Below, in pieces: positions 51,301-61,500 of a DNA stretch of 64,000 nucleotides. Numbering within the stretch: the stretch's first letter is position 1; each line of letters starts with the position of its first letter. Source of the DNA: Micractinium sp. NFX-FRZ (Eukaryota; Chlorophyta; Trebouxiophyceae; Chlorellales; Chlorellaceae); NCBI GenBank assembly GCA_029339195.1, contig JAPTJF010000074.1:1-64000 (forward strand), in the 5' to 3' direction. The notes under the pieces were generated by a model. That model was not told the origin of the DNA. It worked only from the letters and a program-made list of their open reading frames with translations, and ran no database searches. The position numbers and the translations under genes are program-made.

Positions 51301-53716
51301 TGCCCCAACCCCAAAGGCACAACGCTCCCCGCAGTTGTTACTGCACCCCCAGCCCTCAGCTCCCACCCACGCACCGCGGCTCGTGCCTCTGGCGACAGCG
51401 ACTCTGGCAGCACGAGCAGCGTGTAGAGGGCACACACCCCCACGGTGCCCAGAGCGCCCAGAGCGGCCGTCAGCGGCTGCATGGCGGCACCAGAGGCTGG
51501 TCCCACAAAGATGGCGATGCTGCAGCGGGGCGGGCAAGAGGGGCAGGAGGGGCAGGGTTGAGCACACCGGTACGGGAATGGCGGGGTTGTGGGGCTGTGG
51601 CAGCGCGGCAGGGCACAGGCAGGGCACTCGTGGGGTGCCCGCTGTGCGCATATGAGCACGCTGTTGGCCCCACCTGAAGCAGGCCATGATGAGGCCAAAC
51701 GTGGCGGCCCGGTTGCGCTGGCACAGCAGGTCGGCGCAGAAGGCGATGGAGACGGTGACGGAGCTGACGGCGCTGATGAAGACCTGCAGGGGGTGATGGG
51801 GAAACGCATCCAACAAATGTGCAGCTGTGGGATGAGGACATGCATACCACAGGTGCAGGGTGGGACAGGGCAGCCAGCCTACAGCCCAGTGCCCGTGAGC
51901 CCCGGGGTGACTGAAGACCCGCACAGGAGGGCAGGTGGCAGGGTGCAGGCACGGTGAGCCCCACCCGCACCCCCACACGTAACACTAGTGCCTCTCATTC
52001 ATGGCAACTAACAACAACGTGCTCAGCAGGCAAGCACCATGTCCCCCCACCCGCCCTCCCTCCCTCCCTGAGCACCCACCCACCTGCACAACATAGTACC
52101 ACAGCAGCGGCAGGCCTGTGGTGAGGTGCAGCAGCACGATGCCCAGAGGGATGCAGGCGCATGCCTGCACAGGGCGGTGGGGTGGGAGGGGAGCAGGGCG
52201 GCGTGAAGCAGGCGAGTGGGCAGGCAGGGTAGGCGGGCAGTGGGCCCAAACATATGCGCCCCTGACCATCTGATTCACCCTGCCCTGCCCCCGAGCACGC
52301 GCCCACCCGTGCACTCTGCCCTCCCCTTCCCCTGGCACTTCTTCGCCACCGACCCAGAGAAGCCGTGCCCACCTACCCTGCCCTGCGCAGGGCAGGGAAG
52401 AGCAGACGCATGAGCACCACCTGCGCTACCTGCCTACTCCAGCCCCGCCCCTGCACACCCCCGCTACGCATCCACCCCACCATCCACCCCACTCACCCAC
52501 CCACTGCACCAGGGAAAAATGTTTCTTTTCTTGTGAAATAACGCTATCGAGTTAGGAACCTCCAATCCGACGATCCAAAACTCCCAGCCCCGCCATGCAC
52601 CTGGGCCCCCCACCTGTGCTACGAGGAAGAAGGGCTTGCGCCCGTGCAGGTCGCTCCAGTGTCCCAGCAGAGGCGTCTGCGGATGGCAGGGGCACACAGG
52701 GCTGTCCTAAGCTGGGTGGGCGGCAGCCGGGTGGGCCCCAGAGGCAAGGGCGCCATCTGGGGAATGGGGGGCTACCGACACAAGCTTCCAGCTGCCAGGT
52801 TTCCCCAGCCACACAGCAAGGTCGTATTGGCAGCTAAAGCAGGACGCTCGTGCCATCAACGACGCCGGTGCCAGTGCCCCCGGTCACCTTGGGTCGCCAG
52901 GCAGCCACCCAGCAGTGTGCAGCCAATCTGGTGCTTTTGTGTGTTTAGACAACCGCCCAGCCAGCCCCCAAGTCACCCAGCTGCCCGCCCACCCACCAGC
53001 ACAATGGACACCAGGCTGTTTGAGAAGAGGGAGGTCCAGCTGCTCCACAGGACAACATCAGCATGTGCGTCCTGCGGGGAGGGGGAGAGGCATGGGTGCC
53101 GAGGGTGGGCAGGAAGCCTGGGGCAAGGCAGACTGGTGGCTGGTGGGTGGGGGGCCGGGGCTACCTTCTACCTGCCTGCCCCCCGCAGCCACTCAGCACG
53201 TTTCCCTGGTGAATTCATGCAGGAGGCTGCGCACAAAGTGCAGATGTCTGGTGCCAGCGCTGTCACGCCTGCCTGCCTGCTTGCCCGCCCCCTTGCGCAC
53301 CCGGCAGGCGGCGGTGTCGGGCGAGGCGGGCGGCAGCCCCTCGCAGTGCACGTCCCCAGGCCTGCCAGCCCTCCGCCCAGCAAAGTAGTCGGTCATGATT
53401 CCAGGAATGTGTGGTATGAGCAGAGTGACGCCTGCAGGGGGGCGGGCGTTGAACGAGTGCCACGCACGCGGCAACTGGGTGTGCGGGACGGCACCCTGCC
53501 AGCCTGGCACCAGTTGTGCCGGTGAGCGCGGCGTCAAGGGCGCACCACAGCAAGCACACAACGCACGCCCTCACCTGACATGTACACCAGCAGCAGCGGG
53601 AAGAGGCGCCATGCGCCGGTGCGCCACAGCTCTGTGAGCAGCGGCGGCGGCGGCGGCGCCTCGGTCGGGGGCGGCGAGTGGGCACCGCCATGTCCGCCAC
53701 TGTCGCTCCTGGCCAT
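48383..53716 (-). CDS. Major facilitator superfamily transporter, TetA/HIAT1-like
   Basis: 15 exons: 53575-53716, 53301-53431, 52997-53071, 52614-52676, 52084-52164, 51674-51783, 51375-51519, 51033-51131, 50625-50762, 50145-50215, 49748-49869, 49359-49408, 49150-49207, 48921-48995, 48383-48684; 553 residues with hydrophobic segments compatible with 12 membrane helices. The loop motif GHWSDLHGRKPFF (121-131) is MFS motif A as in TetA-like and HIAT1/MFSD14 proteins, and SSIKSNNAQEHEQGSVQGAL is the matching second-half motif. A hydrophilic loop (REEHGGHGH) separates the halves and a cytosolic Glu/Gly-rich tail of about 75 residues ends RSRLLN. The intron after exon 12 has a GC donor (CAG then gcaagt). 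Exon 2 contains an unusually long extracellular loop with CEGLPPASPDTAAC. Substrate unknown. Confidence 0.87.
50280..50309 (-). other. Possible decayed copy of the MFS exon 10 start, inside intron 9 (first)
   Basis: Minus-strand reading SYICIAFEAC against SHIFMIFGAC at the start of exon 10 (50215). Twenty-one of 30 bases match without gaps. No acceptor precedes it. Confidence 0.5.
50374..50400 (-). other. Possible decayed copy of the MFS exon 10 start, inside intron 9 (second)
   Basis: About 19 of 30 positions match exon 10 after a one-base gap. A TGCAG acceptor directly precedes the copy, as before the real exon. The gap and an in-frame stop make it non-coding. Alone it is weak; with the neighbouring copy it is more credible. 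Confidence 0.4.
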
Positions 53717-54351
53717 CGCCGGGATGCGCGCGCTGCTCTGTGATAGCCGCAAGGTTTCCGCTGCGGGTGGTGCCCGTTAGACGGAAATTGAAAGGTGCTG
53801 CCCAAGCCTACCCCGCGCGACTGAAAGGGCCAAAGAGGCCGGCGAGACTGCCTTTCAAACCTCTTAGAATTGGACTCTGACAACGAAAGCTGGCCAGCAA
53901 AGGCGCTCTCGTTGCCGTGCCCGACATCCTGGGTGAGCGGCGCCACCCGGGCGGCGGCGGCGGTCCCGTGCCGTCAGCATCCGACAATGTCTGCAGACAA
54001 TGTCTGCATCGTGCCTGCTGTCACGTTTCCTCCTAGGGCTGCTTCCAATGCATCGTGTAACTCCTACAGATTGCTGGCTCGTTGATCAACTGGCCAGAAC
54101 ACGTTTGGGGGCTCCGTGGGCCGCCTACCTAGTATCGCGCCAACTTTCCAATGTTACTTTGAAACACTTGCTGTAAACTTGTCTTACTCAAGAATGAGGT
54201 GCAAGGGGCCGAGCTGCATCACAGACACCTGAGGCGCCTTGCAATACAGCGTGGGCAGGGCCAGGACCGATCGCCGGTCATTGGCAAGCTCCCAGCCGCC
54301 TGTCACCCACACGCCACATCCAGCGCTGCACCCCTGGCAGGCACCACGCCG
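53717..54351. other. Intergenic, 635 bp: MFS promoter side and SURF1 3' region
   Basis: No gene and no minus-strand TGTAA found. A short direct repeat of GACAATGTCTGCA occurs near 53983-54009. Confidence 0.4.
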
Positions 54352-57300
54352 TCACCGCGGCTTCACCCCCTGCCGGATCGCCTTGACCGCTAGCGCCAGG
54401 GTGGCGGCCGACAGGGTCCACCACGTGGCGGCGTAGTTGAAGTGGTCCTGGGGCATCACACTGCAGGGGGGAGGGGAGGGGAGGGGAGGGGAGGGGAGGG
54501 GAGGGGAAGGGGGGGGGTGGAAGGAGGTTGAACACGCAGCACGGGTGGGCCTACTGAGCGGAGCCAGGCGGGGTGGGTGGGCTGGGGCAGCTCCCACATG
54601 CGGTCCGGCCTCCCACCCTCACGGCATGCCAGCGACCGCGACAACTCACGGCAATGGCAGCATCGTGCCTGCAAATCCCCCAGGCTCTCTGCTGCTTCCA
54701 CCGCCCCCGTGGCACGCGCTGGCAAACTGCTGCTGCCCCCTCCCCGCACGCTCCCCTGCCTTCCCGACCAACCATCAACAGTGCAGCCCTGGGCGGGAAG
54801 CTCGCCCCAACGGAAGCGCCTGTACCCTGCACACAGGCATGCAGCACGACATGCCTCACATACCAGCGCAGTCGCCACCCACCTACTCAGCCAGCCAGCC
54901 AGGCAGCGACTGAGGGGTGCCCCCCCCTGCCCAACCCCACCCCACCCCAACACACACACCTGAAGTGCATCATGTCCTTCATCGACTTGGGCAGCGGGTA
55001 CGCCTCCTCCACCTGCCGGCCAGGCAGACAAGAGTGCAGGAGAGGGCGGGGAGTGGGTGGAGGCGCAGGGTCAGAATGCAGAGGCAGATGATGCACAAGG
55101 GTTGTGCGCCGCCAAGTGGGTGAGGGTGGGGGCACACCCCGGTTTGGGAGCAGCGGAGACCAAGCCCTCCCGCGTGCGTCATGCCCTATCCGCTGGGCAA
55201 CCAGCACGACGCTGGCCCGCAGCCGGTTGTGCATGCAGGGTTGGTGCGGGGGAGCCTTGCCCACCCCCGCACCTGCGGCAAGCGCCCCCGCCCGCCCAGC
55301 ACATCCATGGCGTTGGGAGGGCCCCGCCCGATGTAGCTCCCCGCCTCCTCTGCAGGTGCAGGTGGTGAGGTGGCAGGGTCGGTGGGCGCAGCGGCGGCCA
55401 ACCGAGCAAGCGCTATGCCGCGCCAGGGACGCCACTGTTATTGGCCGGGGAGGCAGGCAACTGCAGTTGCGCCCCCCCCCAAGCCTACAGCGTGGTGCAA
55501 CTTTAAGCGGTACCTGCCAGGCCTGCTGCTGAGCACCGACCTGCCTGCCCGCTGCTGCTCACGGCACCCTGCACCTGACCGCCCCGCTTGCTGGAGCTCC
55601 GCCCTGCTGTGCCCGGCTGGGGCCCTCTCAGCTTTGCCACGCCTGCACATACTCGGCTTCCCCACCCTCCCCACCTAGCCCCTCCCAAACGTCAGCCCCA
55701 CCCCAGACCAACGGCGCCTCTGCGGCCTGCCCAGACCCCCACCCAACCCTCTCCCACCCCACCCCGCTCACCTGTCACCACCTCCACCAGGGGTGCCTGC
55801 GGGGGCAGCCCCGCAGCGCTGGCCAGCTCCGACACGTTGACATAAAACCAGTTGCCTGCGGGGTGAGGGTGGGTGGCGCTAGGGGTGAGGCGCGGGGCGC
55901 TTGGCTGCCCGCTGGCTGGGTGGTGGGTGGGCGCCGGGAGAGGTGGGAACAAAGTCCCCAACGTCTGCTGTTCCATATTGCATGTATGCATACACTGCTT
56001 CCAGACGGCCACTGCCAGTGCTTGCCAACCAGCCAGCCAGCACATGTGAGTGCCACCCGGTGACACGCACCCTTCACAGGTTCGTTGGGCGGCACAAAGC
56101 TGCCTGGGTCCTCGCCGTGCCGCAGGATGCCCTCCAGCCGCACCTGCAGCGGGCCAGGGGGCAGGCAGCCACAACGCACATGTCAGCCTGATGAGGGCGG
56201 GAAGGGCTGTGCCCGGCGCGGATGGGGGCGGGCAGGCAGGGCAAGTGACGAGCGGTTATTACGGCGCAGCTGGGCGCAGGCGGTGCTGTCAGTCGGGATG
56301 CAAGTGGCACACAAGCAGGGGCCACGCAATCCTTTGACCATGCAGGGTGGCAACAGCAAGGAAGGGCCCGCTCATCTCCTTGCCCGCAGACACGACTGTC
56401 ACATGTCGCACCTTGCCCGCCGGCTGCCCCGCCTTCTGCTGCTCCGCATCCTCCCGCCACTCGGCGGGCACCCAGCCTCGGTTGACCAGCACGGCTCGGC
56501 TGGAGCCCACCTGCCTGAGCGGCGTCATCAGCAGGAAGCCCTGCGGGTGGGTGGGGCGCGGCGGAGCAGGGCGAGCAAGGGGTTGGGCGGCCGGGTGGGC
56601 AACGACGCAGAGGCGCTGCACCTGCTGCTGCCAGGGAGGCGGGCAGCGACCAGCAGCACTCTGGCGGCACAAACCGACTCACAGCATTGGCATTGTTCGC
56701 AGTCAGAACAACGGCCCTCTGCACCACCCAACCCACTCTGAGCTGCCACCCCTGCCTGCTCATCTCCCCCCTTCCATCACCCCCATCCCGCACCCCAGCA
56801 TACCCCTGCCTCACCCACGCACTCACCCCCTCACTCCTTGACTCAACCCCTGTGTCACCCACCCCGCCCCCGGTGCCTTACCTGCTTGGAGTTGCCCGCA
56901 ATCTGGCGGGTGCGCGGCCCGACGTACTGGCTGGCCCCGTGGTCCAGCACCCCCTCCACTATCACCCGGCTGTACTCTGCCGGCTCCTCATCCAGGGAGA
57001 AGAGGTCGAGTGGCTCGCCCTGCATGGGGGTAGGGGGAGGAATGAGTATGGCCGGGTGGGAAGCTTGTGGCAGGGTGGCGCAGGTGAAGGGGGCTCGCCC
57101 TGCATGGGGGTGGGTGGGAGGCAAGGGGGGCAAGGGGGTGGGCGTTGCCAGGTGGGGCAGGTGAAGGGGGCCCTCCCTGCACAGCGGGGGGGAAGTGGAG
57201 GCGCATCTGCATCACCGCCTGCCACAGCTCCCGCAGCTCCCTCTCCAACCAAACCCCCCTCATCCCCCTCAGCTTGAGCAACAGCCAATGGCCCGGCATC

Positions 57301-57787
57301 TACGACACCAGAGCCCCACCCCCCACCCCACCTGCATCATCGCCTGCCGCCGCTCCAGCAGCTCCCGCTTCCACTCCCGCCGCTCCCACTGCCACTTGCC
57401 TAGGAAGGCAGCCAGGGCGCCGGGAGCCAGCAGGAAGAGGCCACTCCACAGGCTGCGCCCACTGCCCGCCTTGGAGGTCCCACGTGGCACGGGGCCTGGC
57501 CGGGAGACCGCTGCCTCGGAGGCAAAGCCGCGCCGGGCGCCCACGTGCCGCCGTGCCGCTGCTGCCGCTGCCTGCTGCGCTTCGCCAGCGGAAGTGCCGG
57601 CCCAAGCCTTGGGAGCGCTTGAGGCTGCGAGCCCCTGGGTTGGCTGAAAGCTGCGGGCAGCGGCGCTGGCAGACCAGGCGCGAACTGGCCCTGCCGCTGC
57701 CACTGCCGCCGCTCCACCGCCGCCGCCAGCGCCAGCCGCTGTCAGCACCCGGTCTCCGAGCGCCAGCAGCTCCCTGCTTCGCTGCAT
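54352..57787 (-). CDS. SURF1: SURF1-like cytochrome c oxidase assembly protein, mitochondrial
   Basis: Needed for assembly of respiratory complex IV in the mitochondrial inner membrane. Eight exons: 57332-57787, 56882-57019, 56412-56540, 56071-56143, 55772-55855, 55273-55349, 54960-55012, 54352-54460; 372 residues. The first 110 residues are rich in Ala, Arg and Ser without acidic runs, a long mitochondrial presequence. A first membrane segment follows (LWSGLFLLAPGALAAFLGKW), then WQWERREWK, the signature VLVNRGWVPAEW (216-228), the GEDPGSFVPPNEP region, and finally the HFNYAATWW signature before the second membrane segment, giving the usual two-helix hairpin. The basic tail ends GVKPR. All introns are GT-AG. 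Family assignment is secure. Confidence 0.94.
54466..54519. repeat. (GGGGA)n simple repeat in a SURF1 intron
   Basis: About nine GGGGA units right next to the acceptor of the last exon. On the transcribed strand this is a CCCCT pyrimidine tract before the splice acceptor. Confidence 0.85.
57010..57190 (-). repeat. About 80-bp tandem repeat carrying copies of the SURF1 exon 2 splice acceptor
   Basis: The 20 bases spanning the intron 1 acceptor and the first bases of exon 2 (57012-57031) recur exactly at 57092-57111. A degenerate third unit lies near 57158-57190. Each unit carries an acceptor-like CATGCAG or GTGCAG followed by GGCGAGCC or GGAGGGCC. Confidence 0.85.
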
Positions 57788-58536
57788 GGTTGATCCGCGT
57801 ATGCACTTGCTAGGTGGATCGAGAACAGCCGGAGCAGAGTGCGAGGTATGGTCTGGCGAGCAGTGACGAGTTGCGAAGCCGGCCCTCTCCAGCAGGGCTT
57901 GGGGTGTTGGATGAGAGGGGATGCGGCTGCCGATCTCGACGCAAGCGACCCCACGCGGTTTGCTTCGGGTTTTCGAGCGCGCGCGGCGAGCCTGCTGACG
58001 TGGCCACAACGCTCTGTTTCCCTCGACCAGGGGCCCTGGAGCGATGTTGACACGCTTGTAAATGCTCGAGCAACTGCCACATGTAGGTCCTGTGTCGGTA
58101 CAGTTGAAGTGTGCACACAACGTGATAGGGTTTTTAAGCCCAACTGAAAATGCCAGCACCGGCTCGAGAGCCATGCTGGGCCTCCCTTCCATATCAGCAT
58201 ACTATGATGGTTGTATGCCTTACAAGTTGAGGGAGGAGCGCCGAAGACAGTGACAGTTAGAGGAGGAGGGAAGCATGCGCAGTAAAATTTAGGTGATGGA
58301 GATGGGAATGGTGAAGCACGGGGCGGTTGATGGTGGCCGAGCGGGTGCACAACAGAGGAAAGCGGCAGGAGATGGCTGAGGGAGGATCAGGTGTAGATTA
58401 GGAATCCCCGGGGGGCAAAGGCTGGTGGTGCCATGCAGGTATACAGCAAATTGCAGGAATGTAAGCGGGAGGTTCATGATGGGAGAAAGCAGGGCAGGGA
58501 AATGACTGTAAAAAATGTGTCTGCCTTGAAGGCGGC
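57788..58536. other. Intergenic, 749 bp: SURF1 promoter side and phospholipase 3' region
   Basis: No supported gene. A TGTAA signal for the phospholipase is annotated separately. Confidence 0.45.
58220..58224 (-). promoter_or_regulatory. Putative TGTAA polyadenylation signal of the phospholipase gene
   Basis: TGTAA on the minus strand about 313 nt after the stop codon. Confidence 0.35.
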
Positions 58537-61500
58537 TCAAGCCAGCAACAGCGCCGCTGCAGCTGCAACTGCAACAGCGACGGCCTGCGCTGCGAGCACG
58601 ATCGGATGCTGGGCAGCGCCTGTGGGCGGTGGCGGGCTGCCCCCACCGCCTGTGCTGCCCAGCGCGGCCCCTGGCGCGGGCGGCTGGGGCGCAGCAGCGC
58701 CGTCGCCGGCTGCGTCCCCGCCAGTGCCATCCTCCCGAGGGCCCAGCATCGCCTTCCCTGGAGGAGCAGACTCCAGCGGCCCGCAGTACACGCCATCACC
58801 CTCCTCCTCCTCTTCCGGCTGGCCCCCATCAGAGGGCAGCACCAGAAGGGTGCCCAGTGCAGTAGCGCCGCCGCCGCCGCTGCTGCTGTTGAAGTCGAGC
58901 AGGCAGCGGCCCTGGAGGCCGCCGGGCAGCGTGACGTTGTAGGTGCTGGCATACAGCGGGGCGCTGCTGCCCAGGGCACGCTGCTGGTTGGCGGGAACGA
59001 GGAAGTCGGTGGCGACGACCTGCAGTTGAGGGGGCGGGAAGAGGCATGCGGTGCAGGGTTGAGGCGCAGGGGACAAAGGGCAGGCGGGTGCAAGCAGGCG
59101 GCCCTGAGCACACGCCGACAGCTGAGCGCTAGGCACTGCATTGCAGGCACTGCCCTGCATTACGCAGCATGCATCACACCGCATGCATTGCTGCACACGT
59201 GCATCACACGCCTGTACCTGTCTCTGTCTGAGTGGCCCCCTCACCACCGCTGCATTGCCCCACCCTCCACTGCTCAGACACACCGGCGCACCTGCGGCCC
59301 AGCAGCGATGATGGCTTCCCGCCGCTCCGTGAACCCCGCCCGCGCCTCTAATGTGTCTGCATCCGTCCGCGCACGCGCAATAAACCCGGCGGCCACGGCA
59401 TCCCGCACTGACTGTGCCATGTCGGCAGCCTGTGGAGAGGAGTGAAAGGGGGTGGGGTGGGCAGAAGCCAGGGGGTGGGAGGGGAGCAGGGTGGTAATGG
59501 CACGGCCCAGCGCAGGGGGTGAAAAAGGGTGTGGCAAGTGTGTGGGAGAGCCGGGCATGCAGGCGCTTGGGAAGCACATGTTCAGCGCGCAGCAGCGGCG
59601 GCAGGGGACGACTGGCTGGCTGGCAGCAGCTGCCAGCAGCGATGTGGCCCACACGCCACGCCAGCCAGCTTCCTTGGCAGCGGCAGCACATGCAGCGGGG
59701 CTGCACCAGGCCACAGGCACGGCCAAGCGCGGCGGGCAGGGCGAGAGTGATGCCCGTGCCGCCGCCATCGGCATGGCCCCCCCCTCAAACTCAAACCCCA
59801 AACCCACAAGCCACCACCCTTGGCAGCAGCAGCATGCACGCATACCAGGGCTGAGGCGTTGGAGGGCAGGTCCAGGGAGAGGCCGGTGCCGAGGCGCCAT
59901 ACGGCGGTGGCGCGGAAGGCGGCCTGAGGCAGGGGCCGGCGCCCGCCCTGCTCCACCCACATGAGGGAGCCGGCTGCAGCAACAGGTGCAGGAGGGGCGG
60001 GGCAGGGGGGGTGCATGAAGGGAGTGCAGCAGGCGAGGGGGGCAGGCCCAGGGCAAGGCAGTTCAAGCGGTGTGGCTCGGACACCACATGCCATGCGGGC
60101 GGGGTCGAGCCATGAGGGAATGTCACCCCAGGCCAGCTGCTCCTGTGTGCAGCGCAAGGGAGCTCACCAACCCACCCAACGCCCTCCCAGGCCCAGTGCA
60201 GATGTAGAGCGGTCCGGGCAGGAGCGCAGAAAGCCGCCGAGCAGGCATAGCAGGGCAGCACAGCGGGCCCAGGGCAGGGCAAGCGCACAGCAGGGCAAGC
60301 ACCAACCCTAACCAAGCCTAAACCCTATCGGGCAAAGCAAAGCAGGGCATGGGCAAAGCGGGGCAGCCACGCAGGCCGTGCTTGCTCCGCAACCTGCACA
60401 CTCGAGCCCCGACCCTTGCAAGTCCCTCCCAACTGCCTCACCCAGGCCTGGGTATGCCTCCTCCATCGCCGCCGCCTGGCTGCTGCCTCCCCGCAGGAAG
60501 AGCACCGGCAGCACCTTGCCGCGCATGGTGGCACCCAGGCTGGGCCAGGGGCTGCAGGTGGAGATGGGTGGGCGGGTGGGGCAGCGGTGCAGGGGCAAGT
60601 GGTGAGGGCAGAATTGAAGAACAGGGATGCAGGTTTGTGTGTGGGGGGGGGGCAAAGAGAGGGGACAGCTAGCGGGACACGTAATGGGGGCGGGCAAAAG
60701 GGCTCTGTGCACACGCACGGCACGGGGCAGCAAACCCTGCAGCAGCACACTCCCCGTGCGCGCCCGCCCGCAGCCTTGCCCGCAGCCTCGCCCGCATCCC
60801 TGCATCGCAGGGCATCGCTCACCAGGTCCTGCTGCCGGGCTGCTTCACCAGCAGCTGCTGCAGGTCCGCCCCCGGGGCCGCCCCCAGCGCTGCCCGCACA
60901 TCGTCCGGCGTCAGCAGCTGGCCGTGGCTGCCGCTGCCGTCTCCAAACACAGACAGCAGCTCGGCCTGCAGGTCTCGGTACGTCTGGGCGGTGGTGTTGA
61001 GCACATCCACAAAGCTGCGGGGGTGCGGGGTGGACAGGCAGGCAGGGTGAAGGTGGATGATGCCCGGGGGCATCGGTACGTGTGGGCCGTGCTGTCCAGC
61101 ACCTCGACAAGGCCGTGTGCAGGGGCCTAGAGGAACAAAGAGGGCTGGAGATGGCAAGGCAAGGCAAGGCAAGGCAAGGCAAGGCAAGGCAAGGCACTGC
61201 TGCAGGTGGCCCGAACACGCTGCTGTGACGCACGGGGATGAGGGCGGCGGCTGTACATGCACATGAGTGCATGAGCGCGGCACGATCTGCCCCCCAGCTG
61301 CCCGCCCCCGCCCCTCACGCCAGCCACATGTGCCAGCACACCCCCGCTCACCTGGCGGGCCCCTCTGCCGTGGCCGAGTCCAGCACACCCTTGAGCAGGC
61401 CCAGCAGGACCTCCCCCAGCCCACCCTCCAGCTGCCCCGCCCCCTTGACCTCCACATATACTGTGATGGGCAGGTGGCGGGGGTGGGCGTCTGCGGGAGG

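Noticed and set aside
50386..51978. 530-codon open frame on the minus strand
   Set aside because: It overlaps real MFS exons in another frame; the MFS membrane segments are in the other frames joined by splicing.
60090..60125. Possible decayed copy of phospholipase exon 9 (shared TCCCTCATG)
   Set aside because: Only nine bases match exactly and the rest needs gaps; not distinguishable from chance.
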